Assembly (NCBI GenBank): GCA_009746045.1
Contig: RPFO01000213.1
Span: 3,452,241-3,516,240, forward strand
Origin: Mesostigma viride
Taxonomy: Eukaryota > Streptophyta > Mesostigmatophyceae > Mesostigmatales > Mesostigmataceae
DNA: 64,000 nt
Direction: 5' to 3'
Positions 32,901 to 44,900 of this stretch are shown here, piece after piece. Position 1 is the stretch's first letter. Each line of letters starts with the position of its first letter. The notes beneath the pieces are model-generated. The model was not told where the DNA came from. It worked only from the letters and a program-made list of their open reading frames with translations, and made no database searches. Position numbers and translations under genes: made by a program.

Positions 32901-35900
32901 CGTGCCCTCCGGGCGCATGCTGTAAGGGAGCACGGCCTCCTGGTCTATTCCACCCCACGCTGCTGCTCCTCACCTTGCCCCCTCCTCTCCCATATCCCCC
33001 TCACCCGGACGGCCCGTCGCTCCCTTGGCTGTTTCTTGTCCAAACCTTTGCTACTAAGGCCCCTCTCCCCCCCCGCTCCCCCCCCTCGCCTGGACAACCT
33101 GGACTGTTGCTCCTCCCCCTATGCCTCCTTTGCCCTATATTACCCCATCACGGCCCCCTCACCTGGACGACCCGTTGCTCCTCCCCCTCTAGCCTCCTCT
33201 GCCCTGGATTAACCCATCACGGCCCCCTCACCTGGACGACCCGTTGCTCCTCCCCCTATAGCCTCCTCTGCCCTAGATTACCCCCTCACATCCCCCTCAC
33301 CTGGACGGCCTGTTGCTCCTCCCCCTATGCCTCCTCTGCCCTTTATTACCCCATCACGGCCCCCTCACCTGGCCGACCCTTTGTCCCCTCACCTGGACGA
33401 CCCGTTGCCCCCTCACCTGGACGACCCATTGCTCTCGGTGATCGTGCTCTCCACACGCATCGTGTACGGGAACTCGTCCTTGGAGGGCAGCGCGGGGGTG
33501 AGCGCGCGCTCCGCCAGCATGCCGTGGCCGATCTCGCGTCGCCCCGGCCCCGCCATGCGGCCCACCTCGCCCACCGCGCAGGGAGGGAAGGAGTACTGGG
33601 AGCAACATAAATGAAGGGGTGGTGAGGGGAGGGATGGGAGGGGTGCTAGGGGTTAGAGGGGTGGGAGGGATGAGAGGGGTGGAAGCAGTGGGAGGACAAG
33701 GGCATAGCGTGTTGGTTGAGACATCTCCTCTATTGGAGCTCTAAGCGAGACAGCTGATCCTTTGGAGAATGGGGTGTAACCATTGATGGATACATGGCTT
33801 GCCGAGGACGTTGCATCACATCAGCCAGTGTGTGGCCAGCCACAGCCAGCGAGCGTTTCTGTAGGGTCCGGGACGATCCCGCATGGGCGAGCTAGCAGTT
33901 GGCTAGCGTGGACCAAACCAGCCTCGCACGCCTCCTTGGGGGGACCGGGTTGGTAATTTAAGTACAACATACTTGTAGTACTCTATCCTAGTAGTACACC
34001 TAGCCTCGTAGTACTCTATCCTAGTAGGATGGTATCCAAGCACTAGCGTGACCTAACAAGCTCACATGACCCACACGCCCCCCGCTCACCTGCAGGTAGA
34101 AGCGCGTGTTGTCCATCCCGTCCAGCGTCTCCGAGCGCAGCGCCATCTGCTCACCACCCAACGTGCACACCGCCAGCGCCTGCAGGGGGAGTTGTGTGTG
34201 TGGGGGGGGGGACATTGGGAGGGTGGCAGGGTAAGCATTGGCATGGGGGGGAAGATGGCGGTGGGAGAGGGGAAAGTCATTGTCAAGGGGGGAGGCAGTG
34301 ATCCGGGAAAGAGGGGGGCTTTTGTCGAGGAGAGAAGGCAGCATTGACAAAGGGGGGAGGCATTGCGAAGGGGGAAGCCGTGACGGGATAAGGCGGTGAG
34401 AGGGGTGACGTAAGGATTCCGCACGGCTGAAGCTCGCAAGTATGTCAGCGACTAGGTGATTCTACAGCAACGTGGGGATGGGAGGGGAGACATGCAGCGA
34501 TGCGGGGGGCAGCAATGGAATGGCGAATCCGTGGGGAACCAGAACTCGTGGAAACCGTGACTGTTGCCGCCACGCGTGCCGCCCGTCGTGTTGGCGGCGT
34601 CGGGCGTGCGCGCGTGCAGACACACGCACAGGCACGGACACACAAGGATGCACAAGGACGCACAAGGACACGCAAGAGCACACAAGAACAGGCAGCGGGC
34701 AAAAGGACGAGGGGATATGAGCATGCATGAACAAAGCAGGTGAGGGCACTGACCTGCGTCTCCCCCCGTGTGAACAGTGCGCTGCCATGGGCGCGGGGCA
34801 GCACGCTGCTGCTGGCGTCGATCACACGCACATCCGTGCTGCTGCGGCCGTCACTGCGGCGGTTCTCCTGTGAGGGAAGGGGGGTAGGAGGTGAAGGGGG
34901 GGTAAAGAAACCAGGGGATGTGAGAGGGGCAGGACATGAGGGAAAGGGGGGCAGGTAAAAGAAGAAGGGGGTGGGAAGAGATGGAGGGGGTGGGAGAAGA
35001 GGCTGGACGTGAGGGAAGAAGGGCGTTGAAGGCCGCAAGGGGAGGCCATGCAGGCACACGATGAGGGGTGCAAGGATGAGAGGAGGCAGGCCATGGTGGA
35101 AAAGGAGGACAAGTGTTGGGAGATCAGGGAAGCTGGTTACGAGGGCCAAGGGCAGGGAGGCATCTGATCAAGGAAGCATGAAGCAGGCCATGGATGGATG
35201 GAGAGGACGTTGTGATAGCAGGGCGGCAACCGAAAACATGGAGAGAGGAGGTACAGCGCGAGATGGCGAGTGCTGCAGAATGCTGTGACTGCCGACAGCA
35301 CATAAAAAATACACATATATTATGACCAGTGTGCATATGTCTTGGCAGCAAACTAGTGAAGCAGAGGATCAAGTACAGCGACCCTGTGCAGCCGTGCCGT
35401 ACCTGCCGTATGATGGCTCGTAGCGCCTTGGACTGGAGTGCCTTGAACGCGTTCTTGACCTCGCTGGGTTCGTAGATCTGGCACCCGGGGCACGGGGGGC
35501 CAGGACACAGCCATAAAGGGGCAGATGATGAGGATATACGGACGGCGGGATCAGGGAGGGAACACACCGCACGAGTCACAAGGGGCGCACTGTGATGATT
35601 GCACAAGTCTTGTGATACCAGACGCGAGCCGTCTACAGCAAGCCGGGTTGGAGAATACGCCATGCTGAGGCGCAAAAATACGGCGGCACGAAATTAATTT
35701 TTAGCCCCGCCGCGTCATATGCCTATCTGTCAACTATACACCTTTTGGCCACTGAAATTGCGCTAACTTTCACAATGCTTATCGGAACTGACCCGCTGGC
35801 CTTTTTTGGGGCTCGTTGGAAAGCTCTAGGAATGCTCTACCATTCCATCGTGTCATACGGACGAAGGCTAGCTCTCCTGTCTCACCAAGGTTCATGAAAG

Positions 35901-38900
35901 TAAGGGGGCTCTGACGGGGTGCAAGAAAGAGTACGCCACGCCGTACAGATGACCGGTAGCAGGGACATTGCAGTGCAACTTTAGGGCATGTTAGCTTGGA
36001 CTATAAAGGCAAATGACAACATGAAGAAACAGCAGCACGACCTTAGGAGGGCAGTTACGGAGACGGCTGCCTCATCGTCAACTTCTCTCTGGATGCATGC
36101 CCTAAAAGTAGCGTGTTTTGGAGGTCACGTATTGTAAGGCATGACGTAAATACTCGTATTTCGAGGCTCAACAAAAATACCCCGTACCCGTATTTGCCAA
36201 TCCAGATCGCAAGCAGGGGCAGAGTACAGTCACGAGGGGCTAGTACCCCTGTAACAAAGGGCAGTGTTTAGCACATAGGGGCCGTGGACAACAAAAGCAA
36301 TAAGCAAGAGCCACATAATACACTAGCATTGCAAGGTAAATGCAACGTCAGATTATGGGCCATGCACGATTTACAGCAAAAACTCGATAAGTTAACACGC
36401 CCCAGTGCACGATAAGGGTGACTGCCGCACAAAACATGCATGGTGGGGGTGCAAGGGTATGGGCGCTAGAAAGCGTTGCCAGTGGCTATTCCATGGCAGG
36501 GTAAAAGACTCCTACCTCGCGCCCTGCGTTGCAGCATGCCACAGCTACCGGGTCCCGAATTTCATCAACCACCACCAGCCACCAGCATGAGCGAGGGGGC
36601 CCATGAACCAGGGTTTGCGAATAGGTTATTTAAACAGAGGGAAAAAGTGACGAGGAACACAGATGGTGCGACCGTTTCGCCCGCAGCCCAGGTACACTGA
36701 TGAAGATCAAGTTACCGGGTGGGTGCTGTCCGCTGTGTGGGGTGCCTTGGGTTGGTTCTTGCCATTCGATGCATAGACCTGCAGCCGCGTGGCGACATCG
36801 TGTCAGAGCCAACCCAGGTTTCCAGCCGATGCAGCATGCACAGGCACAATAGCAGATTCGTTGTTCAGGAGACACCACTGTGCCATGAAGTTATGAGCAA
36901 CACAGAGTCGTCAAGTTTGGAGTGCTGCTTCATCAATAAAGAAACGTGTTGCCAGCAATGCTTCCCCACCACACCGGGCACCCATCCAAACCAAGGACAG
37001 TCTGCCACCACAACGCCGGCCCATGGCTTCCTTGGCGCCATTTGATCCAAAGCTCCAAAGACAACACAATATCTTGTGAGCCGCCCTACCGGCTTCCAAC
37101 TGCTCACATTACGGCCGCAAAGCCCTACCTTGACAGCTAATCCTTGACTTCAATCGGATAACAGCAGTTCAATCGAATGCAAGGCTGCCTGAAGATGTTC
37201 GAGGTTCCCATATACTCATCGTATTAGGTCATGCATACAAACTTAAGTACTGTAATATGTCAATACACAGTCCAGCCGTGCTCACCTCCTATTCGGGCTA
37301 TTTATCCTCATCCACCGAAACACCTCCTTGAACTCCCTTTCAATTACAAAACTTCTTATATTTTTATAAAAGCTAGCCGTGCTCACCTCCTCCTTGGGCT
37401 CCTCGTCCTCATCCACCTCCGGGACCTCATCGTCCTCCCACGTCTCGGGCAGTGGCGCCCCCGCCGCGCGCCCCTCGGCGGTGAACGTGGTCAGGCAGCG
37501 GTCCAGCAGCGCGGTCGACGCCGCCTCGCGAGCCTGCTTGCCACCAAGCCGCGACGCCACATCTAGCTCTGCGCCCACCAGTGCCTGCAGGGGGGGGGCG
37601 GAGGGGCAGGGGGGGTGGGTTGGGGGGAAGGGCAAGTCGTTGAATGTTCCAGTGACCTGGAGCAGCTTACTAGGCCAATCTATCCTTGGGGGAGATGATA
37701 CAATGACACAGCGCGTACTAGATGAACCGCACTAGATGTGCAACACAGACGAATAGCACACTAATCGGCAATCGGAGGTAGACCTGCACTAAAATAGAGC
37801 AACTTTGAAGGACGTGGCATGGATGAGCCACCGATCGTGTGTGGGACCGCGCAAGAACAAAATGCATAAAAACCTCGCGATCTTCAACCATCGTCCATAT
37901 CTTGTCACCAGTCTCACATACTAATTAAAGATATAGATTTCTTTCAACCATGTGATCCATAGAAAATGGGGAATTCAAAACTACCCATGGTGTCCCCAAT
38001 CACCTATCATCTGCAGCCTCTCGCTAGGACCACCAAGTCTGCCCATGGCCCAACCTACAGCCTTTATCTTTGACCTAGCCTTTATCTTTGACCACCCACC
38101 GGGCAGCCTCCACCCACCAACAACTGTTTATCTAGCAGCTATCGTGTCATTATCCAGCGGCGCATATCTATCTGGAGGCCCTGCCTACCTCCAGCCACGC
38201 GTTTAGCTTATCTACTTTACAGACTTTCGCGTAGCTATCTCGCAGCGCTGCCTACCTCCATCCGTGCGTCCAGGTCGGCGGGCGGGCTCTTGATGGTGGC
38301 CAAGTTCTTGACCACACCCAGCTCTTTCGCCCACGCGTCCAGGGCATGGCAGATCTGGGCCACCGCCGTCTGCGAGAAACACATGCGCCAAGGGGAATCA
38401 GGGTACCCCCATGTCAAGGAAGAAAGGTACAGACGTGGAGAGGGGCAGCGGTCAGCCATGAGGGACAAGACCACCGGGGTGATGAGGACAACGGTTAGGG
38501 ATGGGGAAAGGGTATAGGCATTGGGAAGTGTCTAGGAATGGGCAAATGGCTAGGAACGGGAAAGGGTATAGGAAGGGGAAAGGATCTGGGAATGGGGAAG
38601 TGTCTAGGAATGGGCAAAGGGTCTACAAATGGCGAAAGGGGTCCACACCTAGGAATGGGGAAAGGATCTATTTGGATGGAGTGCTGGGGAAAATGACAAA
38701 GAAAGAAAGATTTGAAAGGGATAAAAAAAGCCGAGGAAATGGGAAAGATACGGCGACGAAAGGGGAGAAAATGTAACAGCTGGAAAACGTTTGAAAGTAG
38801 GCCGGCTATCAGCCTGCTGGTTGCTAAGAAAACATGATTGACTTGAGATCATATACGATCATGGCAACAAGCGAAAGGCATGCCAAAAGTATGGCCAAAG

Positions 38901-41900
38901 TAGCTGTTGATGTAAACTCTCATTGTCAGGCCGACACGGGGGCGATATTACACTGCAGCAGCGAACAACACATGGAGATGCGATCAGGGGGGAGGTGGGA
39001 TGTGCGTATCGCGCGTCCCCTCCCCACCCCCACCCCAACAGCATGGGCAGACGGGCTGCAGGGAAAACAAGGGGCCAGGGCGTTACCTGCACAGGGCTAC
39101 TGCGCCATGGTAAAGCCAGCACATGCTACACACTGGCGTGCCCAGCAAGGGCGCATGCTGTACATGGCAGCTGGCCATGCTGCTGGTAGGCGTAGCTCAC
39201 GCATCACCACCATGAAGCAGGTAAAAAGTACGGAAAAAATAGCAATGCACAGTGAGAATGCCAACCTGCAGCCGGGGGCATCTTGTGTGAGAGCCTCATC
39301 CCCCCCCCCCCCTTCCCCCAACCAAACCAGAGAAAACAGCGAGAGAGGGACGCATGATCACGCAGCAGCCACACGTACATGGCCGACCGTGACGGCCTCC
39401 AGCATCTGCTCCTCTGTCAGGAAGTCGCAGTAGCCCTGCGCCAAGGAAAACGAGCATGGGAGGGAGATAGACGGGACGGGCAGTAGTAAGCGCTGGGCAT
39501 CAGATAAGCAGACTTTAGGTTACAGGCCAACCAGTGGAATGTTACACGACCGGCCCGTCCAGGCACTACAAGATGACAACAGGGGGGAGGCAGACGTCCA
39601 GTAAGGAGGTCAGGCATGGGTAATGGCAGCTGCCAACATAAAAAGGCTACGTTTTCCTGACAACGGAAGCATAGCGATACCCAGGAAAGGTGGCAAGTGC
39701 GCACACCCGTATGTAGTGAGTATAGTGCATGTTTGAGCGTGCTCACACCGGGCCAAGGCACATATCTTGCACAGCATGGCATGGCCTCCACAAAACCGCG
39801 ATTTCCGTGGGCAAATGCAAAGAAGCTACCCACCCACCCACCCACCCACCCACCCACCCACCCACCCACCCACCCACCCACCCACCCACCCACCCACCCA
39901 CCCACCCACCCACCCACCCACCCACCCACCCACCCACCCACCCACCCACCCACCCACCCACCCACCCACCCACCCACCCACCCACCCCATTCTACAAGGT
40001 ATCAGAAACCAAAGCAACCCCTTGGCCCCATCCACCCAAATTTGCAACACTCCAAGTACCCACCCACCCCACCTGAACCAGAGAACAACATGCTCCAGGC
40101 CTTAAGAACCTCCCAGCCCTTCCCACCCCCACCCCCACCCCCCCCCCCACCCCCACCCCCCCCCCCACCCCACCCCCACCCCCACCCCCACCCCACCCCC
40201 ACCCCCACCCCCACCCCACCCCACCCCCACCCCCACCCCCACCCCCACCCCACCCCCACCCCCACCCCCACGCCCACCCACCTCGATCATGAGCACGGCG
40301 TCACTGGTGCCGGCGATGATCAGGTCCAGCTTGGACAACGCCATCTGTGCGGCGGTCGGATTGATGACAAAGCCCTGCCCCTCTAGCATGCCCACGCGCA
40401 CACCCGCCACCGGCTTGGACAGAGGGATGTCGCTCACGCAGCTGAAAGAACAGGAAATGGGGGAGGAATCGGCAAAGGGGAAGCGGAAGAAAGCGGAACA
40501 GGAAAAGGGAAAGGAAGAGGGGGAATTCAATGGGAAAGGCAGTGAGACAGGCCAAGGCAAGGAGAGAAGACACGTAAGTGGCAAGGCAAAAGGAAGGCTA
40601 AGAAAAAGGCAAGAGGAAAGGCAAGGGGGGAAGGCAAGAAAAATGGCAGGGGTAAAGGGAAAGGGAAAGTCAATGGCAGGATAGGGAATAGCTTTTGATG
40701 ATCCCATGCTCACGCCAGGCAAGCAAACCCACAGCATACGCCCAAGGAACCTGACAAACAGCTGTTGGGAGGTGAAACCGGCGAACTGCGCCAAACTTGG
40801 AAATCCGCACAGGTGCTGCCCTACCTACGTAGCGGCAGTGGTTTGTGACCTGCTCAGGTGCTCTTGTATGCACGTAGCGACAGTCAGCTCACACTGCTCG
40901 GGGACCGAAGCACTCAATTTTCCACCCTGTGTGAACGTAAGCCCTTGTCAATACAAGCTCTCTTGAGCGGGAAAGCAGAACCCTCTCCTTGGAAGCGGTT
41001 GACGGAGGGAGTGGAGTGGGATGGAGACGACAGAGGAGAGGTTCACGGCATGCGGGGACCACGAGCAGGACGCACAAACGCTCATCGTCCCACGAGCAGG
41101 ACGCAAAAACGCTCATCGCCCCACGAGTAGGACGCAAAACGCTCATCGTCGCACGAGAAGGACGCACAAACGCTCATCGTCGCACGAGCAGGACGCACAA
41201 ACGCTCATCGTCCCACGAGCAGGACGCAAAAACGCTCATCGTCCCACGAGCAGGACGCAAAAACGCTCATCGCCCCATGAGCAGGACGCACAAACGCTCA
41301 TCGTCGCACGAGCAGGATGCACAAACGCTCATCGTCCCACGAGCAGGACGCAAAAACGCTCATCGCCCCATGAGCAGGACGCACAAACGCTCATCGTCCC
41401 ACGAGCAGGATGCACAAACGCTCATCGTCCCACGAGCAGGACGCACAAACGCTCATCGTCCCACGAGCAGGACGCACAAACGCTCATTGTCCCACGAGCA
41501 GGACGCACAAACGCTCATCGCCCCACGAGCAGGACGCACAAACGCTCATCGTCCCACGAGCAGGACGCACAAACGCTCATCGCCCCACGAGCAGGACGCA
41601 CAAACGCTCATCGCCCTACGGGCAGGACGCACAAACGCTCATCGTCCCACTCACAGTGCAGCGCTGGCGGCGACAATCGCCAACGGCAGCGCGTCGTTCT
41701 CGTTGTCGTAGCTCAGCACCTGAGGGGATGCGGCATGGGATGGGGTGGGGTGGGGTGGGGTGGGGTGGGGTGGGATGGGGTGGGGTGGGGTGGGGTGGGG
41801 TGGGGTGGGGTGGGGTGGGGTGGGGTGGGGTGGGGTGGGGTGGGGTGGGGTGGGGTGGGGTGGGGTGGGGTGGGGTGGGGTGGGGTGGGGTGGGGTGGGG

Positions 41901-44900
41901 TGGGGTGGCGCGAGGTGGGTGAAGCAGTGGTTTGGAAAGAAATCATAGACGTTAATTGTTTTGTTTATGCTGGCATTGTACATCAACAGGGATTTCAGGC
42001 TAACGACCAGAAAAGTGGGTCGGGCTGTCCTGCGGTGAGGATGCGGCATACCTTTGGGGACACCCATGGTTTGCAAACGTTTCCACCCAAGAAATGCCTG
42101 ACTGCCGCTAGTATGGTATGGCCCATGACATAAGAGCGCTTGCGGAGAAGCACAACAGAGACAATAACACTCACCCGTGACAGCAGCTGCATGTAGTGAA
42201 CAACACACTCATTCTGTAAAGCGGGATGAAATCCACCCGGCACAGCAGCTGCACCTCGTGAACAGCTCCTTGGAAACTTACATTGTACTCTCTTATACCC
42301 TTTCATAAGCAGGATGCCAGCATGCCACTCACCCACGACAGCAGCTGCACCTCGTGGCCGAACCCGTGGGGGAACATCGGGCGCAGCGGCCGGTCAATGA
42401 GCCGGCAGACGAGGATCTGGCACGCGGCACGCAGCGCGACAGAAGCGCACCATGCGGCACGTGCCACGTGGCGAACGATGGCGCAGGGTGGAGCGTCCAT
42501 GTAGCAGATGGATGAAAAGCGAGGTATCGGCAACACGGCGCAGTGGTTCGTAGCAACAAAGTTTGGTATCGCGCCGAAACGGTTCAGCAAGGGACGGGCA
42601 AGGCGGGTGCTATCAGCACATCGGGTACTGTTGACACTCAATAATGAGTACCGAATACAACACAGGCAAGGGGGAGGGCCAAGATATCATAACAGATTAA
42701 GTATCACAGACTGATCGCCACAGCATGCTGCACTTCGCCGCCGCCACCGGGAAGTGCATGTGTCAGCCATTAGCGGGCAGTGTGCGGGAGTGGGTCAGGC
42801 AGACACTCGGACCACAGGGTTGCTGAGGGTGGTCATGCGGCAGCCATTTACAAACACAACCAGGACATGTGACACTAGCTGCACCATGAAAGCATTCGCT
42901 GCCAAGTTGTGGCTTCCTGATTCTATGGCACGCAACAACTCATAACAGTATTGTATATCCATGAGACGACCAGCGCAGGCATGGCATTACTGTACTATAG
43001 TGACCATGGTATCCATGAGACGACCAGCGCAGGAATGGCATTACTATATACTATAGTGACCATGGTATCAATGAGACAACCAGCGCAGGCCAATCTGGAG
43101 AATCCGGACCATGGCAGCTCGAGCATAACGGTATTGTATATGTCCTGTTATGTTTCTAGTTGCTTACGTATGTTATGAGTTGTATACCTAAGGCCGTGCT
43201 GGGGGTGATCCCCTAACTGCAACTTTGGCACCCCTCTCGATAGTGCAGACAGTGTCGGCAAAAGAGCGTGTGTAGAAGGGAGTTTAGCAAGCTGATAATT
43301 GTTTCCCCACCACGGAAACCCCACACACCCGCCCCACGCCGCCCTTACCTCATGGTCTCTGGGACGTCCCTCGCGCTTGATGAAACCACCGCTGCAGAAA
43401 ACAAGCAGGAAGGGGGCATAATCGTTAGTCCAGTCAGCCCAACATCCGTTAAGCGAACACTCGTCCCGCACTGCTACCATGCGCTGGCCAGGTATGGCCA
43501 GTGCCAGGTGATGGACCTAACACCCTGCAAATGGGGGGAAGCTGAGAGTGTCATGGAGGGTGTGAGGGGCGACAGTGGTCAATGCAGGACCTTGTTCACG
43601 TCCAAAGGAAATCTGGACACGGAGAGCTGACCTGGTCTTCCCAGCCGCGCTGAACCGTTCCTGGTAGTGCACCGTGAGGGGGACAAAGTCCACCCCCGCC
43701 ATGGGGTCGGCGTCCATGACCGCGGTGCAGTATAGCACCTGCAAGGGGGGGGGGGGGGGGGAGGAGGGGTGCAGAATCATTGGATTGTATGCCATGCATA
43801 TACATTTTTAAAATACGGTTTCATATGCACTTTGCATCAACTTGCATAATACACCTCTACATTCCACATGGGCGACCCCATTTTGGGGGGGGTCAGCTGG
43901 CTGGGGCGTACTTGTAACCATGCGCACACCATATGTTGCTGGACTTGTAATTTGCCAATGGACTTCCCAGAAGGAAGGAACTGAAGAAAGTCATATTTTA
44001 TCTCAATCGCTATAGCATTCATGTCGTCTGCTAGCTTGCATACAACATTAGCGTGTTTTGTCCTTGTAATATAGTAAAACAGCAACTATTTCCTAGGTTA
44101 GCCGACATCTGCTTGCAAGGGCATGCTCTTGCCTGCGTCGAGCGTCCTGAGCAAATCGCAATGGAAAGAAAAGAAAGCACATTTGCGGCAGAAATCAATC
44201 ATAGTATCACGTAGGATCATGCACCACCATTAAGCCTGAGAAGCAGACTAACAGCTATACGTTTATTACGGCAGTGGCCAATGGCTATGGAGGGCAAGAC
44301 AAGCATTTGCGCGATTCAGCTTACGCAGCCACACATCCAAAATAACCAAACTCAGGAAAACAGCCAGAAACACAAGCGATTGCATGTAAACGTGATATTG
44401 TTCTCTAGTGTCAATTCCTCCAAGGGTATGGCTGCAAAACATTTGCGACATCAACTTACCGTTTCTCCCTGTTGCACCATAACCGCGCCATTTGCCTGCC
44501 GACCGACCCGGCCTGTTTCTATGGTTATCTGCACGCCAGTGATGCACAGCCGAGTTATGTGGAAAATAAATTTCAAAACACTGATCGAATGACGCTTACT
44601 AGCAGTTAATGAGACGCGCAATTCAAAGTTTTTAGGGCACCAACATGTATAGCCCTTCGTTACTCATCTCCTCGACATTACTGCACAGTGTCATCCATGT
44701 CTGAACCTACCTCTTTGGAGCCGACAGGGATGGTCAGAGTGCGCAATCCCGACCTGAGCGTCTTGCCTTCAACAATAACCTGCTGCTTCGGTGCATGGCC
44801 ACCAGGAAGCGAGCATACTACGCCAGGTGAGCGATAACTGTGCCTTTGGATGGCCGACTTGTCACTCGCAAGCGAGATACCGGTAAGAAATTGCTTACGC

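Noticed and set aside
41072-41650. CRISPR-like array of 31-bp repeats
   Set aside because: The repeats are directly contiguous with no unique spacers, no cas genes, and the sequence is a eukaryotic intron. It is a minisatellite.
40989-42133. Long frame over the 31-bp repeat and GGGGT array
   Set aside because: It runs antisense to PNPase through intron repeats; nothing recognisable outside the repeat translation.
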